This document shows positions 26,233 through 37,180 of a stretch of 64,000 nucleotides of DNA, piece by piece. How positions within the stretch are numbered: position 1 is the first letter of the stretch; the number at the start of each line of letters is the position of its first letter. The notes below the pieces were generated by a model that searched no databases, was not told the origin of the DNA, and saw only the letters and a program-made list of their open reading frames with translations. The stretch covers positions 1,240,001 through 1,304,000 of the forward strand of contig JAGTXZ010000014.1 of assembly GCA_018398575.1 (NCBI GenBank), given 5' to 3'. Both the position numbers and the translations under genes were made by a program. This stretch comes from Ampelomyces quisqualis. Lineage: Eukaryota; Ascomycota; Dothideomycetes; Pleosporales; Phaeosphaeriaceae.

Positions 26233-26565
26233 TCACAATGGCCTAGATCGCTTGGTGCTATCACCCACGCTGTCCGCACTGTCAATCGCCTGCAAGTTGT
26301 TGCTAATCTTGTCTAGCTGGCGCCTTGGTCGTGGTGGAGGCGCACCACCCGGTGCGCCGCCAGTAGCTGCACCACTTCTGCCTTTGACGGAGGCGAAGTT
26401 ACCGGCAAGACTTTCTTCGAAATTTTCCATGCTGTAGTCGATGCCGTTGTCGGTGGAGAAGATGGAGTTGAGGGCGGCGCCTTCATCGGCGAGTTGTGGG
26501 GTTGGCAGGGCGAGGATAGTGGTGGAGAGCACGAGTGTTAGGATAGCTTTAGAGAAGAAAAGCAC
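26233..26565 (-). CDS. Small secreted protein, no ATG at the expected start
   Basis: The frame reads as a clear signal peptide (LFFSKAILTLVLSTTILALP) followed by a 90-aa mature part with a Gly/Ala/Pro-rich patch and an RPRRQLDK segment, a possible Kex2-type site. Total 110 aa. The codon where Met should stand is GTG (26563-26565). Upstream in frame there is no ATG before a stop, and no GT donor that would allow a small first exon. Either the initiator ATG has mutated and this is a dying gene, or translation starts at GTG, which is unusual in fungi. It lies between two long gene-poor stretches. Function unknown; it fits the general profile of an effector-like candidate. Confidence 0.45.
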   Translation of the reverse strand: MLFFSKAILTLVLSTTILALPTPQLADEGAALNSIFSTDNGIDYSMENFEESLAGNFASVKGRSGAATGGAPGGAPPPRPRRQLDKISNNLQAIDSADSVGDSTKRSRPL

Positions 26566-27457
26566 TTCCGTTGTTTGGGCAATGGGTGGGGTGTAGGCGG
26601 CGCATTGTAAGCGGGTTTGAGTGAAGTATTAGAAAAGTATTAGAATATGTCTTGAAGGGATGCTGATCATTATGCTGATAAAAAGAGCGTCATCTGGGAT
26701 CTCGATACCTTTACATACCTTTTCGTGCTGTTATGGTTTTCACAGATGGTGTTGTAGTCTATTGGAGTTACTGCATCGTCACCTCGCTTGAGCAACTGCA
26801 TCATGATGTCTCAAAACCATCTAGGCAAGTTCGCTGCTCTTCCAGTCAGCTACGAAGTATCTGTGTTAAACAAGCATAATTCACAGCCACTGACGCTCGC
26901 AGTACCGAACAATGGTCGGAAGCAAGCGAGGGCAAGCTTTCATCTACGTAAAGCCAAGCGCCTTTGAGCTTCGTGAATTCGAGCAAGCAGTATCTGACGG
27001 GGTTCGAGCTTTCCAACCGTGAGTAGTCTCGTTCGAGCGGTTGCGCGCAGTCTTACATCGATTCTTTACGAGTCGAAAAGAATCTTGCCGACGACGAAGC
27101 GGTGCATTACTCGAGTTGACTTGTTGCTTGCAATGACGACGACATCGGCAGTGGGCCCGAGTAGCTTGTGGACTAAGATGACAGACATTGCACATGCTGG
27201 GTAAAACGCCGGGACCTAGCCGTAGGTAATGCGATCGTTCTGGATCAGATCTAAGTTTCAACTAGCGAGTGCCGGTTACGTCCGTAGCTGAGAATCAGTC
27301 CCAACAGTGCCAGCCGACGAATTCAGGGTCCTGGGAATCCAGAGCTTCATTTCAGCCCACAACGTGATAGCATTCTTTTCTTCTTTGGAACATCTAAGAA
27401 GAAGACTCCCATTATTGTGTCTTCAGAATGGTCTGCCATTCAGCGCGACGGAACACA
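26566..27457. other. Gene-free gap
   Basis: Holds the upstream region of the small secreted protein and the 3' side of the next gene. Only unsupported short frames are visible. Confidence 0.45.
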
Positions 27458-28816
27458 TCATATTCTAATCCTGAAAACATGCACCCTCTGAATGTTCCGA
27501 CCGTCTTTGTTTTCCTCAAGAGTGTTGACCTTGACTCTGTTGGAGACTTTATGTTTATCTTCATGGATTTCGACAGTCTCGCATGCTGCGCGTGCTTGCG
27601 GCTCGGGCGATGGCGATGGCGACGGACCAGGCTCATGACCATCGGCGTAGAAGAGCACGTACGGAAGCGATCCTGCATCAGGCTTGAACACCTTGACTTT
27701 TGAGATGAATTTGTTTCCACCAAGCTGTTTCTTGTGCTGCATGAGGAAGTAACCGGCCCATCGTCCCACGGGTGAGCCTTGGTGACATGTTAGTCAACCA
27801 CATAGCTGACCAGAATCGTTGCCGACTTACCTAGTATGGCCTGTCCGGCGGGGGTGTCCATGGCAAAGTCGAAGCCAGGCCATACCGCGGTCTCGCTTCT
27901 CTTGGGCGTGAGGGTCTCGTGTGCCTGACGAATAAGGCTGCGCGTGTCTTCGTTGACAATCATAGCCACCATCAGGTACTTAATATTGCCCAAATTACCA
28001 GACGCAGCTCGGTTCCAGAAACCCCACGCGACATCTGAGATTGATCGTACTTGTGGCAGCTCGTGGGAAGCTGGCTTGCGTTGCCAGAGTCTCTGTGCGC
28101 TGTACCCGGGACTGATAACGTTGATGAGTGTTAGCATTCCGTCCTTTCCGTTGACCCCAAACTCGAAGTTGGCGCCAGTAACCTGGGAATTGATGAGCAA
28201 AGCGGAAAGTGTAATTGCAGTTTCTCGCCAAGCTCACTCTGTATTCTTTCCCACAGCTTTCATCAATGTACTTTTGCTGATCAATGGGCGGCAAATTGTT
28301 ATCCTTGTCGCGAACTACTTTTGGTCCTCCGTGGTGATCCAGGTTGACGCATTGATTTGGCCCACCAATACCCTTGGACTCAGTCTTGATGCCGAGGTCA
28401 TCGAATGCTCTCTTGATTTTGTGGTACGTCTCAAAGTCACACTCTTTGTCGATTTTTGCATTCTCAGTATCGTCCTCGTTATAGCCCCACTGCTTGAATA
28501 GCTCGTACATGTCTCCATCATGCACGCTCTGCACTGACTGAATCGTTGGATCGTGCGTGTGGGGGTCGGTCTTGAAGAGGAATGACGCTTTGCGGTCATC
28601 GGAAAGCATGCCCGCCCAAAGGTTGCCTCCACTCAAGACTGCCTGGTCCCACTTGCTGTCCGCGGCAGTGACGGCAGCCGCGGGCTCACTGGAGGTGAGC
28701 GTATCGTCGTTAAACGTATTGTAGTTGACTGTGTTTGGCAAATCACGGTTGGCGAACAAGCTGCGGGAGATGGCGAGTGTGCAGAATGCGGTACACAACA
28801 AGGTGTGCGCCTTCAT
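27458..28816 (-). CDS. Secreted protein, 416 aa, unknown family
   Basis: Three exons on the minus strand: 28816-28238, 28182-27831 and 27777-27458, with introns of 55 bp (GTGAGC..CCCAG) and 53 bp (GTAAGT, branch TGACTAAC, ..CAAG). All joins keep frame and sensible text. The protein starts with a signal peptide (MKAHTLLCTAFCTLAISRSL) and has no later membrane segment. A central region contains GGPNQCVNLDHHGGPK and NFEFGVNGKDGMLTLINV, and a Pro-Ser repeat (GPSPSPSPEP) separates the globular part from a charged tail. Few Cys. I do not recognise a domain. The exon structure is supported by frame continuity, so the gene itself is likely real. Confidence 0.7.
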
Positions 28817-30258
28817 GTTTGCGTGGTCGGTCTCGAGTGTACGATCAAGAGTACACTATCAACAATCTATTTTCGAGTGAATATCGGGAGCGTTTGTAAA
28901 GAAGCTGCCGCACGGTACCACGCTAAGAGGAACGGCCATAGCTCAAAGACCTTAGGAGATGTAGGGTGAAGGTGAAGCGACGAAAAAAAAACTCCGCCAG
29001 AGAACACCATGCAGTCCTTCCCTCTGCGATAGAGAATACAAAAACATGGATCTTCTGGTTGCGAATTGGATGAGACAAATGCGCAAAGAAGCCAAAATTC
29101 TCCCCTTGGCGAACCACGAACAACCAAGAAGAGCAGAATTCGACGTCGGCTCAGCGACAGTTACCAAGGCAGTATGCACCAGACTTCACCGCTGCACTGG
29201 GGTTTCCGACCAGCCACGTACAATCTCACGATGAGACGGTGTCTACTTGCTCATCTCCAGAAGGAATGGTCGCCTGGATGGGCAGTAACTTCACAACCGT
29301 TCACCTCTTATCAACAGTACGTTAGCACACCTATTCTAGAATCATACTCCATGTTGTCACATACGAGCGAAAATGGCTAGGGCCCTGATCGGAAGTATGA
29401 TATGCTCAATAAGTCAGTTTCCCACCCTAAAAAGTGACTGTGCGATGTCACAGACTTCTTGTTTGAATGAACTTCACCTCCTACGCATTTTCTACGCGTC
29501 TTTGTAAGTTTTGAACGCTGAGATATAGGCATAAATTGTACTATAATCTTAGTTTACAAAGTTACTTTTCATGCTAAGATGCAGATTGCGGCATTTTTAT
29601 AGCTGCCCGTTATAGAAAGCAACGCGAGATTTATATTTCATTGTAGCAAAAACACTCATTCATTGGATCCGAAATTCCCAGCGCAAGAATAACCTCAAAC
29701 AAGGGTTCGTCATATATTAGCGCTCAGGCATTTTTTGGACGTACTTTGCTAGCTGTAGCATTGTCCGAAGTGTGACTACAGCCAATAGTCTCCCTAGAGT
29801 CCATTGTGAATATTCACCTCGAAATCCCTCAAGTATAACAGAACAGCTCCTGGAGACATGGTGCAGGGGACCTGAAGTTTCTGACAGTTGTTGCAATCTT
29901 GAAGCCCGCCAGCCTTCCTGCAGAAATTCCCGCGTTCTCATCCGCAAATATCGTCAAGAGTAATGTAATGACATGGGCGTTGCGGAAAGAGGCTCATGCA
30001 AGCGTGCACAATGAGGCTGTTAGGAATCAAGGTCAGACTTGACGGATCAAAGGTACGTGCACGCGGATTCATCGTAGGTGATTGTGGAGCTAATGAATCA
30101 TTTGCCATGGTCGAACATCGCTCTGCCTTGTGTGAAGTATAGAAGCTGGACCACTACTGACGCGCATGCAACATGTACAAAGCGTAACGCTATCAAAACC
30201 TAATACCGTTTGCCCCCAAACACCAAGACTCCAACAACGCCATTGTCATTCCCATTTC
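28817..30258. other. 1.4-kb gene-free gap
   Basis: Both neighbours are on the minus strand. No frame with recognisable content; 29500-29700 is somewhat AT-rich. Contains the promoter of the 416-aa protein on its left side. Confidence 0.45.
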
Positions 30259-32742
30259 TCATTCGTCCAAACTCGTATCAATTTTCTCCTGCACCAAGTC
30301 AACCTGCTTAACCGGATGCAACAACATGGCAGGCAAACACATTCGCCCCTCGCCCGCCAGTTCCTCCTCCTCCCCACCATCGTTATCAACCTTGTACCCA
30401 AGCCACCTCTTCCACAAATTTGGCGCAAAGCCCGCGTTATAATACCACGTGGTGCCCAAAAAGTTATGCTGTCGCTCTTCACTGAAAATGCTCATTTTCC
30501 CACCCCCAGCAGCGCCGTTGCGGCCGTTGTTGAATATAGCAGCGAGGTATTGCGTCGGCCATTTTCGGTCGACAAAGACGGGGTGTGGGGCGTACACGGC
30601 TTTGAGGCCGTGGTGCAGGGCGACGGTCGCGGGCCACATTTCTGTGAACATGGTGTGGCGGAAGTGGGATTGTTCGCGGTGCATGGTCTCGAGGAGGCGG
30701 CGGCTCAAGCGACCCGAGGTGTTGATCGCGGCGCGGCGGGGTGGGAGGCCTTTGGTTTTGTCGTAGCCCGTGACGTCTTGGGCGAGGAGCCAGTTGGTCT
30801 GGTCGGGGTCGAAAAGTGGGTTGAAGACGATTAGGTCGGCGGACTCGTCGATGCCCCATTCCTGGCCTGGAGTGTCTTCGCTCATTGCGTGTGGTGGTTT
30901 GAGGGCTTCGTCGATCTCGATGTCGGGGTAGTCTTGAGGTAGCTCCGGGCCCCATATGGGCTTCTCTGGCTTCTGCACTTTGTGCTCAGGCACGTGCGGG
31001 TTTGGTGGTAGATGCGATGACCATCTGTTGGCTTGGTTGTTCGTGCCATGCTCTGTCTGAACGCGAACCATGTGCTTGAAGTCTTCCCATGGACCGTGGA
31101 CAGATGGCACGTAGAAGCGTGAGTTGCGCTCCCACAGTCCCTTGCGAGGCTGTGCGGCCGTCCATTTCGAGACTTGCTCAAAAAGGTGATAGTAGTGGCC
31201 AGTGTAGCGCACGTCCATCTCCCAGTTCCAGAAGTACTCAAACTCGGGATGTTGGTGGGCGAAGTATGTGACAGGCATGTAAGTACTTCTATATGCCCCG
31301 TGGACGGGCAAGTCGCGGAAGTTGGAATCGAAAATGCCGCCGTAAATGAGACCCATTTGGCGTTCTGACCACAAAGTGCCCATGCCGGCGAACTCAGCTG
31401 GAAGAGCATCCTTGAGCACCTGAGCGTATACATGCTCATCGGCCCAGATTTGCTTATTGTCGTCCTTTACGTGGATCAAGAAATGCACTTGGTACTCGCC
31501 GCCAGATGCAATGCTTAGCTCCGAAATCAAGGCGCGCAGGTACATGATGTCTTCGTCGTCGTACTTGTAGTCATGCCAAGTGCGGACCAGCACTACTGTG
31601 CGCCGGAGCAGTTTCTTAGGTGCTGCGTCGGGCAGTTCTTGGGTGGTGCTGTTGGTGACTTTGGGCTCGATCCCGACGCGCGTGCCAATAGCCATCTCCT
31701 GAAATGAATTCTCGGATGTCTTCTTGTGAGCAGTGAAGCGCGCTCTGTTCTTCTCCACGCATCGGTTCATCACTTGGGCCCAATTGACTTCCCGATAGTC
31801 GACCTCAGGGTTGTTCTTCCACACATGTTCGATGCCTTCGCGGTCGCCGTCCATGGCTGCGCCTGTGCCTCCCCGCCTCTTGCTGTAGCCCAGCCCATAC
31901 GGACCTAGTCGTCCGAATCGTTCGAAGCAAACGTCGTTGCGAAGACCCAGCACCTCGTAGCTGCCCATGACATTCTCCGGCATGGCATCCGGGACACCCT
32001 TGTACGCCCGTAGTCCTGGTATCTGGATGGTGCCATTCGCATCGAGGTAGCACGTTTCGACTGGTCCATACTCGTCTACGTAACTCGAGCTGCCGTAGCT
32101 CGGGTATGGGTCGAACGGGGACGAATCGGGGATATGCGCACCCTGCGATCTTGCCACGGGTGCAGCAGTCTTGGCTTCCTCGGCGGGTGTGTCGGGTTCA
32201 ATGTCCTGCTTGGTGGGGTACTCGGGCGTGTTGTCGTCGCGCCGTGTCAAGGTCCGTATGCCGCCATGGTATCGCTTGAGAAAAGGGAAGCTCTCCCACA
32301 CGGGCGGTGGGGCTGCGAGCTTGTGGACACGTGACTCGGCCACGCGCACCGAGTCCCAGCTGCTAGTGAGGAGGAACCAGACGAAGAAGAGCAGGGTGCT
32401 CGCGACCGCCAGCCCAAAGTAGCGAGTGCACGCGCGGGGATTGCGGCAGCTGTATGCGCTGAGCTTTGCGCGCGCCGGTCTTCTTGCAGGTGCTTTCGGC
32501 GACGGCCCGTTGGGCGCGAGGGGTCTTGATTCGATGTTGTTTGGGTTCGTGTCGAACGAGGCGGAAGACTGCCGCGACGAGTATTCCGACGACGGTGCTG
32601 TGGATTCGTCGCTGTCGTCGTCATTGCTCTCGTACGCCTTCTCGTCCAACTCGCCGTCCTCGACATGGCGGTCGCATGTTGGCGTGGGGCGATACGCCAG
32701 TGCCTTGCGCTTGGCCACCTGCAGTGGGCGAAACCCGAGCAT
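30259..32742 (-). CDS. DUF3405 type II membrane protein
   Basis: Intronless, 827 aa. An acidic, Ser-rich cytosolic N terminus of about 105 residues is followed by one membrane anchor (residues about 108-127, LAVASTLLFFVWFLLTSSW) and a large lumenal part. The family signature is clear: RTVVLVRTWHDYKYDDED, LISELSIASGGEY with a following LIHVKDD, and FWNWEMDVRYTGHYYHL. These mark the fungal DUF3405 family, predicted glycosyltransferase-like Golgi or ER proteins of unknown activity. Length is usual for the family. N-glycosylation sequons (NGT, NST) lie in the lumenal part. It is divergent from the next gene, with a 643-bp shared upstream region. Confidence 0.85.
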   Translation of the reverse strand: MLGFRPLQVAKRKALAYRPTPTCDRHVEDGELDEKAYESNDDDSDESTAPSSEYSSRQSSASFDTNPNNIESRPLAPNGPSPKAPARRPARAKLSAYSCRNPRACTRYFGLAVASTLLFFVWFLLTSSWDSVRVAESRVHKLAAPPPVWESFPFLKRYHGGIRTLTRRDDNTPEYPTKQDIEPDTPAEEAKTAAPVARSQGAHIPDSSPFDPYPSYGSSSYVDEYGPVETCYLDANGTIQIPGLRAYKGVPDAMPENVMGSYEVLGLRNDVCFERFGRLGPYGLGYSKRRGGTGAAMDGDREGIEHVWKNNPEVDYREVNWAQVMNRCVEKNRARFTAHKKTSENSFQEMAIGTRVGIEPKVTNSTTQELPDAAPKKLLRRTVVLVRTWHDYKYDDEDIMYLRALISELSIASGGEYQVHFLIHVKDDNKQIWADEHVYAQVLKDALPAEFAGMGTLWSERQMGLIYGGIFDSNFRDLPVHGAYRSTYMPVTYFAHQHPEFEYFWNWEMDVRYTGHYYHLFEQVSKWTAAQPRKGLWERNSRFYVPSVHGPWEDFKHMVRVQTEHGTNNQANRWSSHLPPNPHVPEHKVQKPEKPIWGPELPQDYPDIEIDEALKPPHAMSEDTPGQEWGIDESADLIVFNPLFDPDQTNWLLAQDVTGYDKTKGLPPRRAAINTSGRLSRRLLETMHREQSHFRHTMFTEMWPATVALHHGLKAVYAPHPVFVDRKWPTQYLAAIFNNGRNGAAGGGKMSIFSEERQHNFLGTTWYYNAGFAPNLWKRWLGYKVDNDGGEEEELAGEGRMCLPAMLLHPVKQVDLVQEKIDTSLDE

Positions 32743-33385
32743 TCTTCGCCTCTGCTTGTGTCACGGCGACTGTTGCATGCGAGGGAATGTGGCGAACGCA
32801 ATGTGTGGCGGTAAATCTTGTGTCTTTGCAATATTAATGGACCAGGTGAACTGTGGTATTATTTCGTAGAGGCGGGAATATTCCATGGTGGTTGCGGGCA
32901 TCTATCGCGTCGCCCAAGAGCGGCTAGTGCCAAATACCACGCGGTTGACCCGACAACGTCTCGGAACCTTCGGCACCCCCACTTCCTCCGTCACCTTTCA
33001 CCACCGCGAAGCTGCTGTTCAGAGGTTTGCGGATTGCTTTTGGGCCGAGTTCGAGACAGTTTTGGAGAGATTCTTGTATGGCCACACACGGGTCGGATCC
33101 TTCTGGTCGAACTGCTCCCAGCTGCACAAATCATAAGGGCATGCGGCTTATTCATCTTCAACATGCTGCATACTCGAGACGCTTTGCGGGACTCTAACCG
33201 CCGACCCCTGTGCAGTCAACTTGTCCGCCGACGACCACTGCAGCCGCCTGTCGTATCCCTGTAAGCATGGCCAACATGGCACGGCCGGAACTTGATTTAA
33301 TCCCAAATCGTGGATCAAATGGATGCTGTGCCACCCGATCAGCCGTCGTCTTCTCTGTCTCATTGCGAATCAAACACCGAACAAC
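32743..33385. promoter_or_regulatory. Divergent intergenic region
   Basis: Separates the DUF3405 gene (minus) from the Cys-rich membrane protein gene (plus), so it must hold both promoters. Open frames across it are shadows. No TATA box stood out. Confidence 0.4.
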
Positions 33386-34363
33386 ATGTCTTCACAACTG
33401 CTGCTGACAGCAGGCGTGCTCGCACTTGCGATAGTTGATGTTCAAGGCGACTGCTACTCACGCGATGGTGGGATTCCGACTGCACCGCATTGCATCCCAC
33501 AAGTTGAATTAACAGTCAGACAGGCGTTGCCGCGACAGAATCAAGGTACTACACCGGCCCAGAACTGGTTGCTTGCGGAAGAGGCTCGAATACCTGTTGC
33601 ACACCGGGCCAGAAATGTGGTAGCAACCTGTTGTGCTCGCAAGGACCGAAGCTTACACGAGAGTACTGCGCGAACAAAGATTGGCAGGGATGCTCTGTCC
33701 TGGGCGCAGGTACGTACGAATGTCATCATGTCACAGACCTTCACTGACACTATCGCAGAGATTCTTCCTTATGGCATCACATTGAATGAATGCGGCGCAA
33801 ACCTAGTATGTTACAACAGCACATCCTGCTGCACGAACGGAGGACCAATCCACTACATCAACCCCGCGACGGGCGAGGTCAAGGATGCAAGCGCCCAGAA
33901 TCGCGACACCGCCTCGGTTACCTGGTGGGATATCGGCAGTAGCAGTACATCGTCTATAGTGCAAGAGTCCGCCACCCTGAGACCCGCCTCACAAAGCACA
34001 CCTCCCGATGGTGTGTCTACGCCCGCAATTGCTACCTTTTCGTCTTCAATTTCTTCACCGACGGAATCTGCCGTAGCCCATTCAGATGCCGCTGATACCC
34101 CTGGTCTCTCTACCGGTGCTAGCGCAGGAATAGGCATCAGCTGCGCAGCCGCGGTCGCTGGCTTTGCTATTTTGGGATGGCTTTGGTATCGTCGACGAAG
34201 AGCTAGTCGAGCAGGTCTAAATTACCCGGAGCTCGGGGATAATGACCAGCAACAGAGGGAAACGAAGCAGGGGCCACAGACTACAATCTATCAAATGGAT
34301 CAACCGGAGTCTCCGCCGCAGGAGTTGGACCATGCCCCGAGTAAGGTGCAAGAATTGCCTTGA
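33386..34363 (+). CDS. Cys-rich single-pass cell-surface protein
   Basis: Three exons, 33386-33467, 33524-33709 and 33759-34363, introns 56 and 49 bp, total 290 aa. A longer uninterrupted frame runs through both introns but destroys the Cys pattern, so the spliced form is preferred. It has a signal peptide (MSSQLLLTAGVLALAIVDVQG), then CYSRDG and a Cys-rich ectodomain (TCCTPGQKCGSNLLC, EYCANKDWQGC, LVCYNSTSCC). A Ser/Thr-rich stalk, one membrane segment (ISCAAAVAGFAILGWLW) with a following RRRR stop-transfer and a Gln/Pro-rich cytosolic tail complete it. The architecture is like many uncharacterised fungal wall-sensor-type proteins; ligand and role are unknown. The first intron acceptor is inferred from phase. 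Confidence 0.75.
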   Translation: MSSQLLLTAGVLALAIVDVQGDCYSRDGGIPTAPHCIPQVELTVRQALPRQNQGTTPAQNWLLAEEARIPVAHRARNVVATCCARKDRSLHESTARTKIGRDALSWAQVRTNVIMSQTFTDTIAEILPYGITLNECGANLVCYNSTSCCTNGGPIHYINPATGEVKDASAQNRDTASVTWWDIGSSSTSSIVQESATLRPASQSTPPDGVSTPAIATFSSSISSPTESAVAHSDAADTPGLSTGASAGIGISCAAAVAGFAILGWLWYRRRRASRAGLNYPELGDNDQQQRETKQGPQTTIYQMDQPESPPQELDHAPSKVQELP

Positions 34364-34921
34364 TCGAGACTGCCGTAGAATGCAGAGAGGGATATAGATC
34401 CCTGTCAAGAAGCAACGTCGCTGCTGTTTGCAATTGTCTGTAAGAAGAAATAGCATTCAAAGCGTTTACAACATTTACGTTATCATCATTTGGAATCGCA
34501 ACTTGCTGCTGCTCGTACCTATAGAACTATTCGCCAATTCTTCGCCTATATCATACGGGGACACTGTCAACAATCCACTTCACTCCATGAAGCAGCTAAC
34601 GCTCGAAGCATTGCTTTCCCTTCCCACCATGCGCCCTCTAAACCCCCATTGTCCTTCTTTAATGGCACTCACTGCCTTATTTAGTTTGATTCACTGTTGT
34701 GCAAGAAACTTATCGCAAATTTCTCCACCCGGTCTACACCCGATTTAGCAGCTCTGTCCTTTACCATATTATCATAACATGACAGTCGCGTACAACAAAG
34801 GTCTCAGTAATTGCAAAATTTCTAATGAGAGAAAGTGTATTGGAGATGTAGCATTTCTATGCCACGCTACACACATGCATTTGTGCTTTGAACGACGGTC
34901 CTTCTTCACCATTTCAATCAT
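34364..34921. other. Convergent 3' intergenic region
   Basis: Lies between the 3' ends of two convergent genes. It is mildly AT-rich; no gene seen. Confidence 0.45.
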
Positions 34922-35559
34922 TCATTCCAACCCTCCATCCGCCTTTTCAAACTCCAGCGCCTTATTCTCCTTGAACCACTCCTGCTCCGCCTACACACCA
35001 CCTTGTCAGCACACGCTTTCTCCCCCGATTCCCAAATCAAAGCGTCAGGTCAACATACCTTTGTCCCCGGCATCGGCGGCACCATCCCATTGATCTTCCA
35101 CAGATCCCTACTGGTCTCAAGAATACTGTATTCCCAATCAAACCCCTGATCCGCGATAAAAGGCTTCAGCACCTCATCTACGCGGCTCATAAATCCATCC
35201 GCCGCTTTTTTGTTGGGACTGCAAATCGATCGTTAGAAACGGCACTCCCTCCACATTCCTAGCTTGCGACACACGAGCAAGCAAGCAAGAGGAGGTCCAA
35301 GGACGACAAAAAAAAACACGCACAAAGTCCGAGCAATGTGCTCCATCGTCAAGCGGATGAAGGGCGGGTTCTTGCTGCTAGGTCGCTCTTCTCCCCCGAT
35401 AAAACAATCCGCTGGCTCCATGGGGCGGAAAAAAACGTTCACGTAGAAGGCGGGTAGGCCGACGCCCGTGTAGATCTTGGTGATTTGCGTGGCCAGGGAG
35501 CGTTTCGTTCCTGGGGAAGTGAATGCGGATGGAGGGTGGTAGATTATCCAGAGAGGCAT
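34922..35559 (-). CDS. Tautomerase_3-type oxalocrotonate-tautomerase-like protein
   Basis: Three exons: 35559-35324, 35218-35059 and 34990-34922, with introns of 105 bp (GTGCGT, branch TTCTAACG, ..TTTGCAG) and 68 bp (GTATGT..GTGTAG); 154 aa. The N terminus MPLWIIYHPPSAF leaves Pro at position 1 after Met removal, the catalytic base of the tautomerase superfamily. GLPAFYVNVFF and FIRLTMEHIA, then DWEYSILETSRDLWKINGM, are family hallmarks. These small cytosolic enzymes probably catalyse keto-enol isomerisation, but the substrate is not known. Length fits the family (about 140-160). The first intron is longer than its neighbours. Confidence 0.85.
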
Positions 35560-35889
35560 CTTGATGGGGTCGTTGGTTCTGATTATGTATGCTGCGGGAA
35601 CTGGTGTTGGTGGGCAAGTTTAGCAGTGGTGGCGTCTCAAGTATGAGTCTAGAAGGATCTCGAGGTTGTGGACGTGTTATATGGTGTTCTGTTGTTGGGG
35701 CCAAGACGGAAAAGTTGCGAGGATTGGAAATATAGTAATCATGGTGATGATCTTGGTTCACTAATCATGGAGTTTGTCGGCGTCATCAAGTACCACTGGA
35801 GCCGCGGTACGTGCGTAATCATTCATCACCCATGCGGAAGCACGGAAGGTATTGAAGTTTCATCGAACATCAAGTAACTCCCCTACAAA
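35560..35889. other. Short intergenic region
   Basis: Upstream of the tautomerase and downstream of the DJ-1-like gene, both on the minus strand. No gene seen. Confidence 0.4.
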
Positions 35890-36714
35890 TTACTGCTTCC
35901 CCGCCTGCGCCAAGCTTCCTCTCCGCCCCCAGACATTCCACCGCTTTGCGAACGGATCATGATCGGCGTCCGTCCACCTCACATACTCGGCACTATCTGC
36001 CAACTCCTGCGCAATGTTTTCGCCATAGTTGTCCGCGACAAAGGCATACGTTGCGTCGATCCCAGCAGATATTCCCGACCCGGTCGTGATGTTGCCGTCC
36101 ACCACCCACCGCGCCTCACTCACCCAATTCACATTCGGCCCATTGCTCGTCGCCCATTCCCACGCGCGCTTGTTCGTGGTTGCGCGCCGCCCATCAAGCA
36201 CGCCAGCACGCGCGAGAATCGTTGCGCCGGTACATACTGACAGCACGGCTTTCAACCTCGGGTACATTCTCTTGACGAACTCAATCTCCTCGCCCATGTC
36301 GTTTCTTGACCCCACGCCTCCAGGTACAATCAACACATCAATCATGGCCTTATCATTCTCACCGTGTGCGCCCGTCTCTTGAACTTGCAGCTGCTCTTCA
36401 AATGTCCGGTTGATCTGCATGCTTTGGGAACAGTCCGTCTCAGGATGCGAGAACATTTGATTGCCCGCACGTTGATGCGACGTTTCCACTGCATCCAGTG
36501 TCTTCGCCAACATGGTCATTTTGATCGGGAAGTGGTACAGCATGGACAAGGAGTTGAACACATCGAGCGGACCGAACACGTCGAGCGCTTGAAAACCTGG
36601 GAAAAGCAGCATGCCATAGTGAACCGGGTCCTTGCCCTGAATGGCGAATAAGGCTTTCTCTGATGCTCCGTTCGTCGACGCGTCATCCGTCCCGCGCTGG
36701 GATCTGTCGGACAT
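35890..36714 (-). CDS. DJ-1/PfpI superfamily protein
   Basis: Intronless, 274 aa. After a variable 30-residue N terminus it has the class I glutamine-amidotransferase-like fold: MLLFPGFQALDVFGPLDVFN at the start, DVLIVPGGVGSR in the middle, and the nucleophile-elbow Cys in SVCTGATILARAGVLDGRRA followed by TNKRAW. This pattern is closest to fungal ThiJ/PfpI and isonitrile-hydratase-like proteins rather than true DJ-1 or glyoxalase III. The activity cannot be fixed from sequence. An insertion of about 45 residues (near HQRAGNQMFSHPETD) lies between the first and second motifs. It sits 330 bp upstream of the tautomerase gene in the same direction. Confidence 0.85.
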   Translation of the reverse strand: MSDRSQRGTDDASTNGASEKALFAIQGKDPVHYGMLLFPGFQALDVFGPLDVFNSLSMLYHFPIKMTMLAKTLDAVETSHQRAGNQMFSHPETDCSQSMQINRTFEEQLQVQETGAHGENDKAMIDVLIVPGGVGSRNDMGEEIEFVKRMYPRLKAVLSVCTGATILARAGVLDGRRATTNKRAWEWATSNGPNVNWVSEARWVVDGNITTGSGISAGIDATYAFVADNYGENIAQELADSAEYVRWTDADHDPFAKRWNVWGRRGSLAQAGKQ

Positions 36715-37180
36715 GGCAGGCGAGGCTAGGTATGGTTGGTATGACGAGCACGCAGGACGCGGGGTAATAGCCTCATATCAAGAGCCGCAGAGTCGGCTGC
36801 GCCGGAGTACCCAGACCCCCAAGCGAGCGATGGCGGCTGTGAAGTTTCAGCTGAGACCCCCTTGATGGATCCAGCTGAGCGTGCGTCGTTGTGCGGGGTT
36901 ACGGCCAGTTGATTTGTCGAGCGAGGATGCGAATCGCCTCAACACGACGAAAAGACTCGACTACTATTGTCGTTGTTCGCAACACAGTGCTAATTGCGTG
37001 ACCCGCCATTGAACGTAACCGCTTTCATTCTCTTGCCTACGCTAGGTTAGACCGCGCGACATGTAACGAACTCCAACCATGACTACATGGAATGCTAAAT
37101 CATAACGCCATTATTCGCAACACGTCTGCCCGCTATCAAGTCACACGCAGGAAAGTATTCAAGCCCCTGATGACAATCTC
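36715..37180. other. Intergenic region
   Basis: Promoter side of the DJ-1-like gene and 3' side of the 908-aa secreted protein gene. No gene seen. Confidence 0.4.
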